From Rhopalosiphum padi (lineage: Eukaryota; Arthropoda; Insecta; Hemiptera; Aphididae), in the NCBI RefSeq assembly GCF_020882245.1, contig NC_083597.1, positions 26,142,652 through 26,206,651 on the forward strand: 64,000 bases of DNA, in the 5' to 3' direction. Positions 10,460-23,600 of the stretch are shown one piece after another; position 1 is the stretch's first letter, and each line of letters opens with the position of its first letter. Below the pieces are notes generated by a model. That model was not told the origin of the DNA. It saw only the letters and a program-made list of their open reading frames with translations, and made no database searches. Made by a program: the position numbers and the translations under genes.

Positions 10460-13400
10460 GAGTATATACACATAGGTACATCGTACATCTAGCCATAATA
10501 ATATTTGAATTTCAAATTACGAATGAAATTACCTTTTGTACATTTAAGACTTAAGTAGGTACCTACTACCTATATGGAATATATTTTTGGTTACTATCAG
10601 ATTTTTTTTATCTAGGATATAAGTATACGCCATTGTTAAATTTTGTACCTATACTTATTTGTATATACGTACGAAAAAAAGTATAGTGCTCACACCTAGC
10701 CGTACATTTCTGTACCTAAATTGTTATTATTATACAGCTTTTATGTATTGATACGCAAAATGGTATCTAGTAGGATGTAATGTGTATATATTATACAGGA
10801 ATATAATTTTTTTTATGTAACACATTGTACAATAAACCAAGCTATTATTTAATATTATAACTTATACATACCTACAATTCAACCATTAGCCTATAATCAT
10901 TAAAAAAATGTACTTATACATAAATATATAATACCTGTAGAAAACTCAAAACACATACCTAGATAGATAATCAATTAAAGTAATTAATTGCTTTTGGATA
11001 TTTATTATTGTTAGGTATAGATAATAATTTTATTATTGTTGTATAATGGACATTATGTACATTTTTTAATTGATTATACATACATATTTATTAATATGTA
11101 TGTATGAATTGTAAAACAATAATATAATATGTTTTAATGGTTTTATATTATTAATTAACCTACATATCCAGCATATCCTTAAGTTATAAAAATACAACTT
11201 TTTTAAATTTAATAAACGCGTTCTTATATTTGTTAAATATCTGTGTAGGTACTTCAATTTATTTATATAAAATATTTTAATTTTGATCAATTATTTTAAA
11301 TTATTATGCCTAATGATTAAATATTTAATACACATTCTTAATAGTGTACCTATAGGTATATATATAAAAGGTAACTTTAGTCAGTTAACTAAAAATTAAA
11401 CCAAAAAAACCTATTTAACTTTAATATATTCAGTACTTATTGTCTCTATTCTGATTATTAGTTTTAAACATTATTTAAAATGTGTATATTATTAATTAAA
11501 ATAACAAATATTTGAAATTCATAAGGATTATATTTCAACTAAAGAAATCAAAACACTACAAATATACCTACTATAATTACATTTTGTATTCACTTTAATG
11601 TGTTAATATAATATTAAATATGGCTTGTCATTTTATTTATTATATATATACCAGTAAATGGAAAAAAAACACGGGGAAAATAGTTTTGGTTTGCATTTTC
11701 ATCTCATTGTAACTCTTAGTAACCTTAACCTCGTTTTGGATTGAACTGTGTGTTAAAATATGAGGTTTGTCAATTTTTATTATTTTCGATTTTTTAATAT
11801 AGATATAAATATTTCCTGGACGTTTAAGTATACTTTTTTTATAGCAACGCGCCAACGCCATGTAATTACATTTTTGCCCGTATATTTTAGTTACTAAAAA
11901 TTTAGAACACACATGTAACCCTCAAAATAAAATTTGGAGTTATTTTGAATAGAATTAATTATTTTCATAATACGTAAAATCCGAAAATACGAAGACGACT
12001 CATATAATTGGATTTTACTCTTATTCAACATTTTTTTTTGTTTTCTGTGACGCTTTTGAAAATTACTGATCAACAATTCATTTTCCCACTAGAAATATGT
12101 AGTAGGTACCTACTGAAGTTAAAAATAAGTTGAAAGAAGTTTTTAATAAGAAATAAAAAATAAAAATACACATTGTTAAATCAATATACAATCATTACTA
12201 TAGAATTAATAATATGGATAATTCATTTTTATAAATAAATAAGTTTGATTTTTTTCATTACATCCGTCTTTATCATTTATTTTAAAATAATCATTATTAT
12301 ATATAATTTTATTTTCAATAAATGTTAAGTAAAATTAATATTTGATTGGTAAAAAAATTGAAATTGTAATGTATTTTTTTAATATTTTCTCTTTTTTCTT
12401 ATCAAAATATCAAATAATATTGTGAATTATCGTGTGAAAGAATTAAGTATTGTATGTTTCATACATACAAATTCATTGTACTTGTTGAGATATTGTGTTA
12501 GTATTCTATTTTTATGGGAATGTGAAGTAAAAAAATAAAATATACCAACTCAATTCATAATAAATACGTATTTTTTTTATATATCTTAAATTCATTTGTC
12601 TGCCCTTGACAAAGTGTCAACCGTAGGTCATAGATATCCCGGTCCACAGTTATTTTGATTCCCGTGTCTGTTTACTGGTCACGAAGTCTGCAAAATTGAT
12701 GTTCTCTCTTTTTCTCTACGACTCTTCCGGTGGATAGTCGGGAGCATTAGGTAACCATCTGTTCTCGGTTTTTGGGACCATTTTTCTTTTATTACATGTC
12801 AAACACAGCATGATACGAGTACCGAAAAGAAAAAAAACAAGGATTATATTAGACCCCAAAGTGAGAGAGAAAAAAAGTAGACTAGATTACATGTGGCTAT
12901 TGTTGTGGTGCAACACAACGAGCAGGTATGAGGATTGCAGGACGTTGGGCTGCAGACATTTCGGTGCCTACTGACCGTTTTATAATATTGTACCCTATTC
13001 TGTAAGTCTTATACAAATGTCTATGTGTATTGTGTAAACTACATGGTTATTTTCTTCAATGAATGTTTTGAAGGGTTTTCGAAATCGTGATTGTTATTCA
13101 CCCACACTTAACATATACAATGAATATAAAACCTTCAAAAATCAATTATTACTACTTTTTTTTTTAATCTTAAGATGTTGTGTAAAGATGAACTAAACAT
13201 ATCCTTTTAATAAATAACACATTGTGTTCTAAAATGATACGTGGTGTCCATGAATATTTTAAAAATTACAATAATATATCGTTTATAATTTCTGATTTAG
13301 TTTTGTAGCAATAAACAAATTAAATGTTGTGCCGATAATAAATGTCATAATATAGTGGTTAAAAACGAGATACGATATATTATTCTAGTATAGACAGGTG

Positions 13401-16400
13401 TCTAATATTATAATATAATATATCTATACTGTAAAGGAATAATATTATGCCACTAATGTCTTGCCAAGAGACTGTTTATCTGTTTTTTAGTTTTGAATCT
13501 TGAATCACCCTATACAAATTTAAGCACTAATTAGGAAATCTATTGGACTAATTTTTTTTTATTGTTTTTATATTAAACTATATTTTACATCAAGGGATAG
13601 AATAATGTAGTGAAATACATATTTGATGTATACCTGATAATGTGATTAGGTATTAATATTCCTATATTTCTTATTGATCATTTCTGTCAATGTAATAGTA
13701 AAAATAATATACTTTCGTTGTCGGTTTTTACCTACTATAGTTTAAATTTCAATTCCTGGTAACACTCAGCATTGTCCTACTGACCTATAGCGAACCAAGT
13801 TCATGTTTTACTCTTTATCTTATTACATATGTCATATATCAACGTAATCAACTAATTTTTACGATATTTACAGGGCGATTCCAATTCACCATATAAATCC
13901 TCATCCCCATTTTTCCTTTCAGAATCTATTAAAATCTTGATTTGATATAAGTGATAAAATTACTTAAATATACTGACCATATTTAAAATACTTAATTTTT
14001 TTTTATTACATTTAAGGAGTGTGTTGTGGTGATACAAACTTATTATTTCAAATGAAAATTACCCTTTTTTCTTCTAATTGTTAATCGGAATATTTTTTGA
14101 AAATCGAAATTTAAACGAGTAGTTTTAAGTTCTTCAATATTGTGTACTAAGAATATGTCCATTATAACGGGCTTGCAAGATGGATTGGACTATGATGGTA
14201 ATGATTTTAATCCATTAATATGTTATAATTTGTAAAAATTGTCTAAGTACAATAAATTTAGACATTAAGCATTTTGGTAGGTGCCTATTTGAACTGGGAA
14301 CCTTTTGAAAATATTAGAATTGGAACTTAACAAGAACTTTTCAATTTTCTTAGAAACCCAAACCGGAACCGGTACCAATATATTTGTTGGAATACAATTA
14401 TTCAATCCAAATGTTATTTAGCTATTTTATTTATTTAGGTAATAATAATTGACTCATTGAATTTGGTTGTAAATACATCACGGATTCATAATTTTCTGTT
14501 TCTATTATCTATAAAAGTTTCAGAAAAACAAGGTGGATATATATTATATACACAATACACATATATATGACAATATATCCATCTTGCAGAAAACAATAAA
14601 ACATGCATAGTTATCAAAATATTGTAATATAAAAAAAAATATTATTTGATCGTTCATTAATCATTGATCCGTTGTCATGATTATTCTCCTATAGTTTATT
14701 TATAGTTTTAGACAATGGTCAATGACTAGTAAAATGATAATTAAAACTTAATGTCATAAATACGCACTCGTAAAATTGTTATCGGATTGTGAAATGGACT
14801 AATAAATATAATAATATACTCCTATTTATTTGTATATATGCAAATATATATTATAGTGCATGATTAATAATTTATGAAATATTTTCATAAAAATAATATA
14901 GCATATAATACCAAAACATTTGAAAACATTTAGTAATTTTAATTTATGTATATTAAAACAATATAACTAATATAAGTTAAGGAAGTATTAAATTATATCT
15001 AAGTACTTATTTATAAAAATTGTGATTTTATATTATAATTTTTATTTAAATCTCAATATATTGCACAATGGTTGTCATAAATTTTAATTTTAAACTTTTA
15101 CGATTGAAGCTTAAAATTCTCAATGAGAGGACACACTCACAGCTGTAGTCTAATAATAATAAAGGAACTAGAAACTGAAACTGTATAAAATGGATTCTAA
15201 TTAATAAATAGATCAATGTCGTGATTATTCATAGCCCTATTTCAAACTTCGTCACTTGGCCACGTGAACAGGTATCTTACAAAAATCTGGACTATAATTA
15301 AATCAAATTGCATAATATGATAGAGACAATTAAGTATTTGATATAGCATGAAACCATAATGCATTGTTATCGCAACTTCTTACAACGCGTGTCAACCCAG
15401 GTTTTTAAAAATTCGTTTTAAATATTCTTAAAGAAATAATTAACTCACTTAAGTTCGTTGAGTTCCTTCAATCCCATGAAAACAACTATAATTTAATTTT
15501 ATAATTTTAAATATTAAATTCATATTTGTTTAAGTTTTTTTTTTACTTTTAGAAAAATAATATACTTCTAAATACTGGTATTTACCGGAAATCTTTAATC
15601 TATATTTTAAGGAACTGGAATCGAAATCGGTACCGAATTTTTTTTTTAAGAACCTAATTAGAACAAAAACCAAAAAAATCATATAAGTTAAATACAATTA
15701 TTTTTAAAATAATGTTATACTTAATTCATAGAATTAAATTTAAAATGTGGGAAAATCAATCAAAACTAGACTTTACAGTTATTTCATATTGTTTTCTAAA
15801 ATTTTTTATCCCATTCTTAGATTATGCGGTATGTTTAAAATATATTATAAATCATACTGTCATTTGTATGAATGTATGATAGATAGATAATCACCACTTA
15901 CAGTCTTCTTAAACAATGAGTTATTTGTGGATAGGTACATGGCTTAAAATCTTAATCTTCGATTTGGTATACATTGAGCGATTAAGCCGTCAATGATCAA
16001 TAATGTATCAATTATCAGCTGGTATAGGTATTTATTCAAGTCGATACATGAAAATATATACTAATAAACTATCTTTAGTTTTCTATTATATACTAAAAAA
16101 TATAAATATATTTGTCAAATGTTAAACTCGTAGACTCGCATAAACAAGTATATAATATATACTAATATAAAAATATTAAAAATGTTCGTATATTTAATCA
16201 AGATTATTACCAATTACGAAGATAGTTTATTTTAACTAAAACCGGTATATAGTTATCTGCAATAAATACAAAAATACTCTTGACAATTTATATTATATAA
16301 TTTTTTTTTAAATTGTAGTAGTTCATTTTAACAATTTAACATATATTTATTTTATTTCAATATGAACTCTTAAGTAGGCCACTGGTCAGAATAGATGTTT

Positions 16401-18855
16401 GTCATTTATACTTATTATTATGCATATTTTAATATATCATAGAAATCAGTTTATTTCTGTTTTCATTATCTTTTTTTAAACTTTTAAAAAAAGTAACTGC
16501 TATATATTTGAGAGCCACCTTTCTTTAAAACCATTTTTACTTGAATATGTTTAAATTATTTATGATTCAAAAATTAATTTTCCAGTTTATATGTTTATAA
16601 CACGATTATGGGGTTATATTGAGATATATCTAATAATTAGATACTTTAAATATTTATTTTATCTGTTCTATTTTTAATAATTGGCTGCAATATATTTTAA
16701 TAAAGTGAATATATTTTTTTTTTTGTAGTTGGCCGATAAAATATTATACTAGTCATGGTTCTTTATTCTTAACTGGTCTGGTTTGAAGTGTGTATGGCAA
16801 AGGTGCAGTTTGGACCTGTTTTATAAATTTTGGCTCGAATGTCTTGCAACTTGATTCTGTACTACTCATTTAAAATTTTATTCACACTATATATGTATTA
16901 TTTATTTAACGTAATCATTAGTTCTTTATGTTAGCAATTGTTTGTTTAATTTTTTTATTTTTCGAAAACAAGTTTGCTGACTTTTATCACAATACATTTG
17001 ATTGTTATGAACGATGAATCATCAAAATAATACCTACCAACCAAATAAAACAATGGAGAATTTAAGAATAAATGCATGTGTGTGCAGCATATTTGTAATT
17101 ATATATTAGCCCTCTAATTGGTATAAAATGTTTATATACCTACTCAACAAACTGCTACAATATTTATAGTAGGACAGAAGGTATCGTATTTTTTAAATTT
17201 AGTTTCACTCTTAACCAATGTTGTGCTGTGTTATATTATTTTGTTAATATTTAAATCTTTATTATATCCACTTACTAATAACTACAAAGTTTGTCAAGTT
17301 AAAATAATTGTCTTCATGTATCTAGTATTTCATTCTTAAATTTTATGCATTAATCCTTACAACTATAATTTTTTAATATCATTAAGTGTAAAAGGTTAAA
17401 GGTCATAAAAAATAATTTTTATTCTCACTATATGAATATATGTACAATTTTTAAACACATTATATAATTTATATATTTTCGATTTTTGCGTTGTAACTTG
17501 TAGCATTAGAATACTTTAGACTTCTGTATAATATAATTTATAGCTCGTAATAATTTTACTGGATTATATTAGCGTATTTATTGCAGTGCTTCATGTGTGG
17601 CTTGCTGGTGTTACATTACATGGTCAATGTATATATATATTACACACATTATTATATGTATAGTAGTTACCTATTCAATTTTCACAGTTTTCTTAGTCTT
17701 GACAAAAACCAGTTTTTTCTTTGTTTTGAATTTGTGATTTTAATAGTTAATATTATTATTTAACATTTATTATATTATATTACATTTATTTATATTATTT
17801 AATATACTTCTATAATAATTAAAAGTTTTCAAAAATATATTGAAATAAATATAAATTATAATAACATGAGTCGATATGTCTATTGTAATGTGCATTTTTC
17901 AAATTTTCATTATAAGGTATACATGATACATATTGGTGAAATTATATCTTTACCTTCACATTAGTACGCATTATTTACACCTTAGGAATTATTTTTATTC
18001 AATTAATGTAATTTCCTTTTACGGTCATTGAAATAATTAAATCATTTAATAGCAAAGAATTTTGTAGATGATATTTAAACATAACTTTATGCAATAATGT
18101 ACCTATAGTGTATTGAGTGTATATTGTATATTAATGACTAATGAGTATAGGTAATATGTCGAAATATTAATTCAAAGTATTTTACAAACTTATAATACTT
18201 AATTTAATGATTCAAGTAAATAATCTGTGATGTGATATATATTTTTTAATACCATTCGTACTATCATGACAATCATGATAAGTTTATGATATTACGCGGA
18301 GAATTGAAATAGATAAAAAGAAAAAGAAAATTAATAAGGTACGTGATTTGTGCACAGGTTTTAATTAACATAACAGGTGTTTTCGTGTACTTTTATTATA
18401 ATTTATAATTTAATAATATTTGATCAGAAAAGTATTTTTATTTTTTTTATTAAAAATATTTAATTAATACAAACAAGCACAGTAAATATATGTAAAATAG
18501 GGAATTAAAACATAATTATTGGGGTTACGTGATTAGTTACAACGTTAAACGGATTAAATTAGATGATCACGAGACCTTTTTCTTTAAAGTCTATGGCGAG
18601 GATTTCCAGGAAATGAAAAGGATATGTCATATCTATTATTTTAGCCAATTGTGTTAATCAATAAATTTTGGTGGTTTTTTAATCTAACAAAGAAACGTTA
18701 ATAAAAGATTGCTGCTTCTTCTTAAATTGTTTTAATACTAATATTTTTAGTGTATAGGTTTTAAATGTTTGAATTTTAAATTTGATTGCTTTCCCAAAGT
18801 TGTATCCTATAAGTCTATATTGTTATTAGGAAGTTTTATATATTAGTAGTATAAT
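10460..18855. other. long AT-rich stretch without recognised genes
   Basis: No protein gene or RNA gene was recognised over about 8.4 kb. A moderately GC-richer, C/T-rich patch lies at about 12600-12960. Degenerate GGAACCGG/GGTACC-rich patches lie at about 14285-14385 and 15605-15670; a third copy is in the Sulf1 intron at about 23785-23840. These may be remnants of a dispersed repeat. If the 10.1-kb donor belongs to Sulf1, this stretch is intronic. Confidence 0.45.
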
Positions 18856-18859
18856 TTTT

Positions 18860-19161
18860 AAAATATAGAATTTGTTCTTCGTGAGTAAGATTTTTAGTGA
18901 GCCAGAACGAGCGTTGAAAATAATTAACCATCTTGTCTTAGTACGATATTACCAAGTTAATCTTTTATCGAGGTTGAGCCCTAAATATTTAATAGTGGAG
19001 AAGAGATACCAATGTAGATAATTTACAGTAATATCAGGACAGTGTCCATATCTTAATTCGAAGGTGGTATAATCAAATTTATTGTGGTTTAATTTAATTT
19101 GCCATTTTTCATATACTTTTAAAAAAGTATACTTTAATGATTTTGTAAATTTTATGAACAC
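18860..19161 (-). mobile_element. decayed Jockey-type LINE reverse-transcriptase fragment
   Basis: On the minus strand the translation carries the C-terminal reverse-transcriptase landmarks of Jockey-clade non-LTR retrotransposons: KWQIKLNHNK, then TTFELRYGH, then KYLGLNLDKRLTW. In the same frame but after a TAA stop comes RTKTRWLIIFNAR followed by LLTKNKF. The internal stop, missing catalytic part and short length show a dead, truncated copy. No 3' tail or target-site duplication was found. Confidence 0.7.
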
Positions 19162-19423
19162 AAAAATAATTTATGAATAATAAATATATGTTTAAAAGTT
19201 ATCAGTTTAACATTAATACTTGAAATGTAAGATAAGTAGGTATTCTTGGTTTAAATCATAATGAAATATTGTAATTTTATTTTAATTAAAGTAATACAAT
19301 TTTCATTGTTAAAGCATTATCAATTCAGTTTTAACTTCAATGTTTTGGATTTTATTCATTATAACAATAACGCAATAGTATCTTTGATGACTTGTGAAAA
19401 TAGCAAAAAAGCGGTATTGTTAC

Positions 19424-19595
19424 CAAGGATGGATCTAAGGGAGGACAAACCGGGGTACTTGCCCCGGAAGTCTTAATCGGGGGAGGGGGGCATATTACCA
19501 AATAACAGTGACATAATAAACGGGGTCTGAATTATGAGAGCAGGGCGCTAATTTTATACTTTGCAACGGGTAAAAAATATGCAGATCTGACACTG
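19424..19595. mobile_element. 172-bp hAT-type MITE, degenerate
   Basis: The element is flanked by ATTGTTAC (19416-19423) and ATAGTTAC (19596-19603), a 7-of-8 match. The left end CAAGGATGGATCTAAGG resembles the aphid family CAGGCGCGGATC; the right end GCAGATCTGACACTG is a partial reverse complement. It has a G-rich centre and no coding capacity. Confidence 0.5.
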
Positions 19596-19603
19596 ATAGT
19601 TAC

Positions 19604-20559
19604 TGAATTCGTATTGAATTTGAAAGCTATAGTTGTTACGATCAAAAAACGATTCTCACTTGTCATCGTAGCTCAAGTTATTCAAACCTTCATTCAATTT
19701 TGTCAAATCAAATATTAATCTACGACCAATTTTTAATCATTATAGAAGTATTGATTTAACGGATCCAAAACAATTGTTTAAATATATATATATAGAATAT
19801 ACTTCGGTTTATATATATTATATAATCATACAAGACGTGTTTTATTAATAGCTATACTTCGCTCCGCTCAGAATCTAAATGTAACCACTGCAGTTGTTAA
19901 TTGTCTATTAGTGATGCTTTCGTTTGTTTACGTACAACAACTCATGAAATTTTCTTCACACCAAGGAAGTCAGTGATCGATATGATTTATTGCAAACGTG
20001 ACTGTCTTGTCTGTCTCGGACTTAATGAATACTGATTTGTCACAATAAGTGCGTAATTATTAGACAATTACTACACACACACACCGGTGAAATCAATTAG
20101 GTAGTAGGTATTATTATAGGTAATGATTGCAATTTCCGCTCGGTGTCTGATCGGAAGTACGTGTAGAAAAACGTATAGACTATAGAGACATGTTGGGTAC
20201 AGATGAGAAGAGGTAAAAAAGAAGACGAACCGCCGCGACCGGAAGGCCGTTGACCTGAATGTGTAAACAGCGAACGGCGCGTTAATTTGCGCCGTGGTGT
20301 TAGGTAACACTGTGCCGCTGGCAGTACCCGCGACTTGGTTCTTCGCGCTAACGCGAGATGAAGTTCATTCTCGCTTCGTGCGCCAAACGCTAATTGAGTT
20401 GACCCAGTGAGAGTCCGTCGCAGTCGGTATCCCGATCACTTCGTCGATCGCATCGCATCGAATCCCTCGCCGGAGGGACGACTAACCCCGATTGTACAAT
20501 AATAAATATTATTAGGATTTATTATAATAAATCGCGATTTTTTTTATTCCTGTGCTCAG
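19604..20559 (+). promoter_or_regulatory. Sulf1 5' region, GC-rich upstream sequence
   Basis: From about 20120 the composition becomes GC- and CpG-rich. The stretch ends with a polypyrimidine tract and the acceptor CTGTGCTCAG (AG at 20558-20559) for the exon carrying the Sulf1 start. The GC-rich part could be a proximal promoter or first exon; CAGTCG followed by GTATCC at about 20425 is one possible donor. No TATA box could be assigned. Confidence 0.4.
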
Positions 20560-20562
20560 GTG

Positions 20563-20613
20563 ATGTATCCGTTCCGCGATCAAGGCAAACGGTCCTTCAT
20601 CGGCTGTTGTTGA
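20563..20613 (+). promoter_or_regulatory. upstream open reading frame in the Sulf1 leader
   Basis: The first ATG of the exon begins a 16-codon frame (MYPFRDQGKRSFIGCC) that stops 66 bases before the Sulf1 ATG. It lies three bases inside the exon after the acceptor. Such an uORF would be expected to reduce translation of Sulf1, but no reading data are available. Its presence in mRNA depends on the acceptor at 20559 being used. Confidence 0.45.
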
Positions 20614-20679
20614 AAAACCGTCTACACCCGTCCAGAAGAAGGGTGTTGATTGGCAGTTTCGCGATAATAACATCGTTAT

Positions 20680-23600
20680 ATGGACACCACCGGGAGCAGC
20701 GGCGGCATCGTCCGTGGACTGTCGCCGTGGTGCCGGTGTCTATGGTGGCTGACGGTTGTCTCATGGTGCGCGGCACAAGCTCTGGATCAGGACGCGTTCA
20801 TGCAGCGAGATAACGCGGTGCTCCCGCGCCGGCGAGTGCACAAGTTCCGCAAGACCCAGCAGCATCAGCACCACCAGCACGCCGAGGACACAGGGAACGG
20901 CGAGCGGATGAGGAGGCCCAACATCGTACTGATCCTGACCGACGATCAAGACGCAGAACTAGGTGAGCGACATTCCTCTATATTTATTGTGTTATTGGTG
21001 CAATCATATTGGTAGTTATATAATATATATATAATGTATAAATAAGTTATAGTTACTTACCTGCGTGGCTACGTTAAGTACTCTCGTCTATGCGGCAACC
21101 GATATTCTAATATACCATCAGAATTATCTGATTCATGTAATACCTACATATTAATATAATAATTATTATTACTATTTAAAGTTTTTTTCCGCTTTAACGT
21201 ACAAATTTTCTCTATCGAAGTCTTTCGAAAATGATCACAATGATTCTATTTAAAACGCTAATATACGACTATGATTTAATATATATCGTATACCTATATG
21301 ATTTTATTTATTAATTCTGATGTAATTACGATTAAAATTATTTAAAATTATTCAAACAATGAATTATCTTATAGCTAAATCATATAAATAATGCAGTTAT
21401 TATTTAATTAATATTATAATTTAATTTAAAAACACAGAATCAATAGCTGTTAAAATGTTATTTAAAAAATATATATATGTAAATACTAGCATATAGCTAG
21501 TATGCTTTACTGGTTGATGGGTTGATGCAACTAATTTTAGTCTTAGAAAATTATATAATGAATTTACATAAGCACAATACATACGCTTCGTATATATTTT
21601 TTTATATAGGTACCTATACAGATATGTGACAGAATTTTTAAAACAAACTGTCCGTATCAATTAGTTATAATTGTTTTTTTGTCAGAATTTTAAATTGTAT
21701 ACAACAAATTGATCGTATTATATTTGTATAATCATGCATTAAATTAGCATTTAATTTTTCTATCTACTTAAGAGTAGGTAAGATTCTGAATACATCTAAT
21801 TTATTATAGCTTTTTTAATTGATAAATTATCGAGAAAATCTATATTAACTACAAAAAGAATATAGCTAACAGAATTACATATTGATAAATAAAATAAACG
21901 ATTAAAAATTAAAAACGCTTCATTTGAACAAGAAAATAAATAAAAGATTACTGACAAGTATCATAACTTAGATGACACATCAAACAAAAAGTTAAATAGT
22001 GGTTAAGGGTAGCTATTAAAAAGTTAAAATTTTATTTTTATTGACTATACAAATTACAAAACCATAAATGGAAAGTGAGGTATTGAATAGTGGTGAGACA
22101 AACATTTGGTTTTCAATACATTTTAATTTTCTAAAGGAGACTTGATTAGATTCAGTGATGAAGTATAATTAATATAATTCATTTTTCTGTCTGAAGTTTG
22201 TGGGATGTATAATAATTTTCTTGATAAATGATTGAACGTCTCCTCATTTTAAGATTGCTGGTACTATTTTTATAAACACCAAAGAAGTTTAAATATTTTT
22301 ATTATTTTTGTATCTAGTTCTGAAATATCAATATTAAAAATTGCAGTTTTTTATTTTTGGGTTAGAACTATTTAAAATATAAATTGTATATTATACACTA
22401 TGTAATACGTATATTTTATTTTATTTTTTTACTTGAGAAAAATGTAATACCTTGGAACTCTAGGAGGAAAAAATTATAAAATTAATGTAAATAATATACG
22501 AATAATATCTAATTAAATGAGTGATATTTTTCTAAAGAATTTCTTTTTCTTTTTTTACATAATATTATATTATTCTATAATGTTTAAGTTTTTAATTTTT
22601 GGGATTTTATGCTTTAAAATAAGTTTAAAAAAATGTAAAATAATTTAGTATCTATGATTAATTGAAATATCCATTTTAATAAAATAGTTCACTCGAAGAA
22701 TTTAATGCAATTTATTACTTTAGTTTAATGTACCGGAATCTAATCAAAAACACATGATATAAAATTAATTACAACAATTATTTTTTATAACAAATAAAAT
22801 ATATTTTCATTAGGTATTCGCGATTTAAATAATATTTGTAATCACTTATCAAGTATAGGTATTTATTTTGGTAATGTATTTAAAATATTGTACTAAAACA
22901 ATGTTAAAATATATATAATATATATAATTAAATAAATTCAATCAATAGCAATGTTGACAAAAATGTTTGGTAATATGCCAATCCTTAGACGTCTCATGAT
23001 TCTATCAGAAAATCATTAAATACCCAAGTGTAATTATAGATTGTTTATTTATAAAAAGTCAAAGTATGTAGTAAACACTTGAGACATTTTTATTTTTGAA
23101 AATAAGTAAATTTTTAACAAAGTTAAACACAAAAGGTTCGGATTTTTTACATATTATATTATATTAGCGTAATAGCGTATATTTTAGATTACTGGCTCTA
23201 TAACACATTTTTTAAATATTTCTTATACGTTTCAAAAAAAATTTAGAATAAATAATATGGTATTTTCAATAAGTACATGATTTAGTATAATTTAAATTTA
23301 AATATATGTAGAAATAATGTTTCAAAATAATATTATAAATAATTTTAATAATTCAATCTATATTTAGATTTACACTTCATAATTTCGTACAAATATTATT
23401 ATACGTTTTGCTACGAGGATATTGTAACTAATTTATTTATCAATAATATATTATATTTATAATATGGAATAGCTATGTTTTCTACCCGTTTGATTGAGGT
23501 CAACCAATCAATCAACCTTTCAGTTATAAATTAAAATAATTGATTAAATACGACTTTGTAATATTTTTTAAATATTTCAAAAATAGCTATTAAAATCAAG

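Noticed and set aside
14155..14200. A short ATG-started segment ending in a GTAATG donor, reading MSIITGLQDGLDYD
   Set aside because: A lone 14-codon exon with no partner exon or homologue; such start-donor pairs occur by chance.
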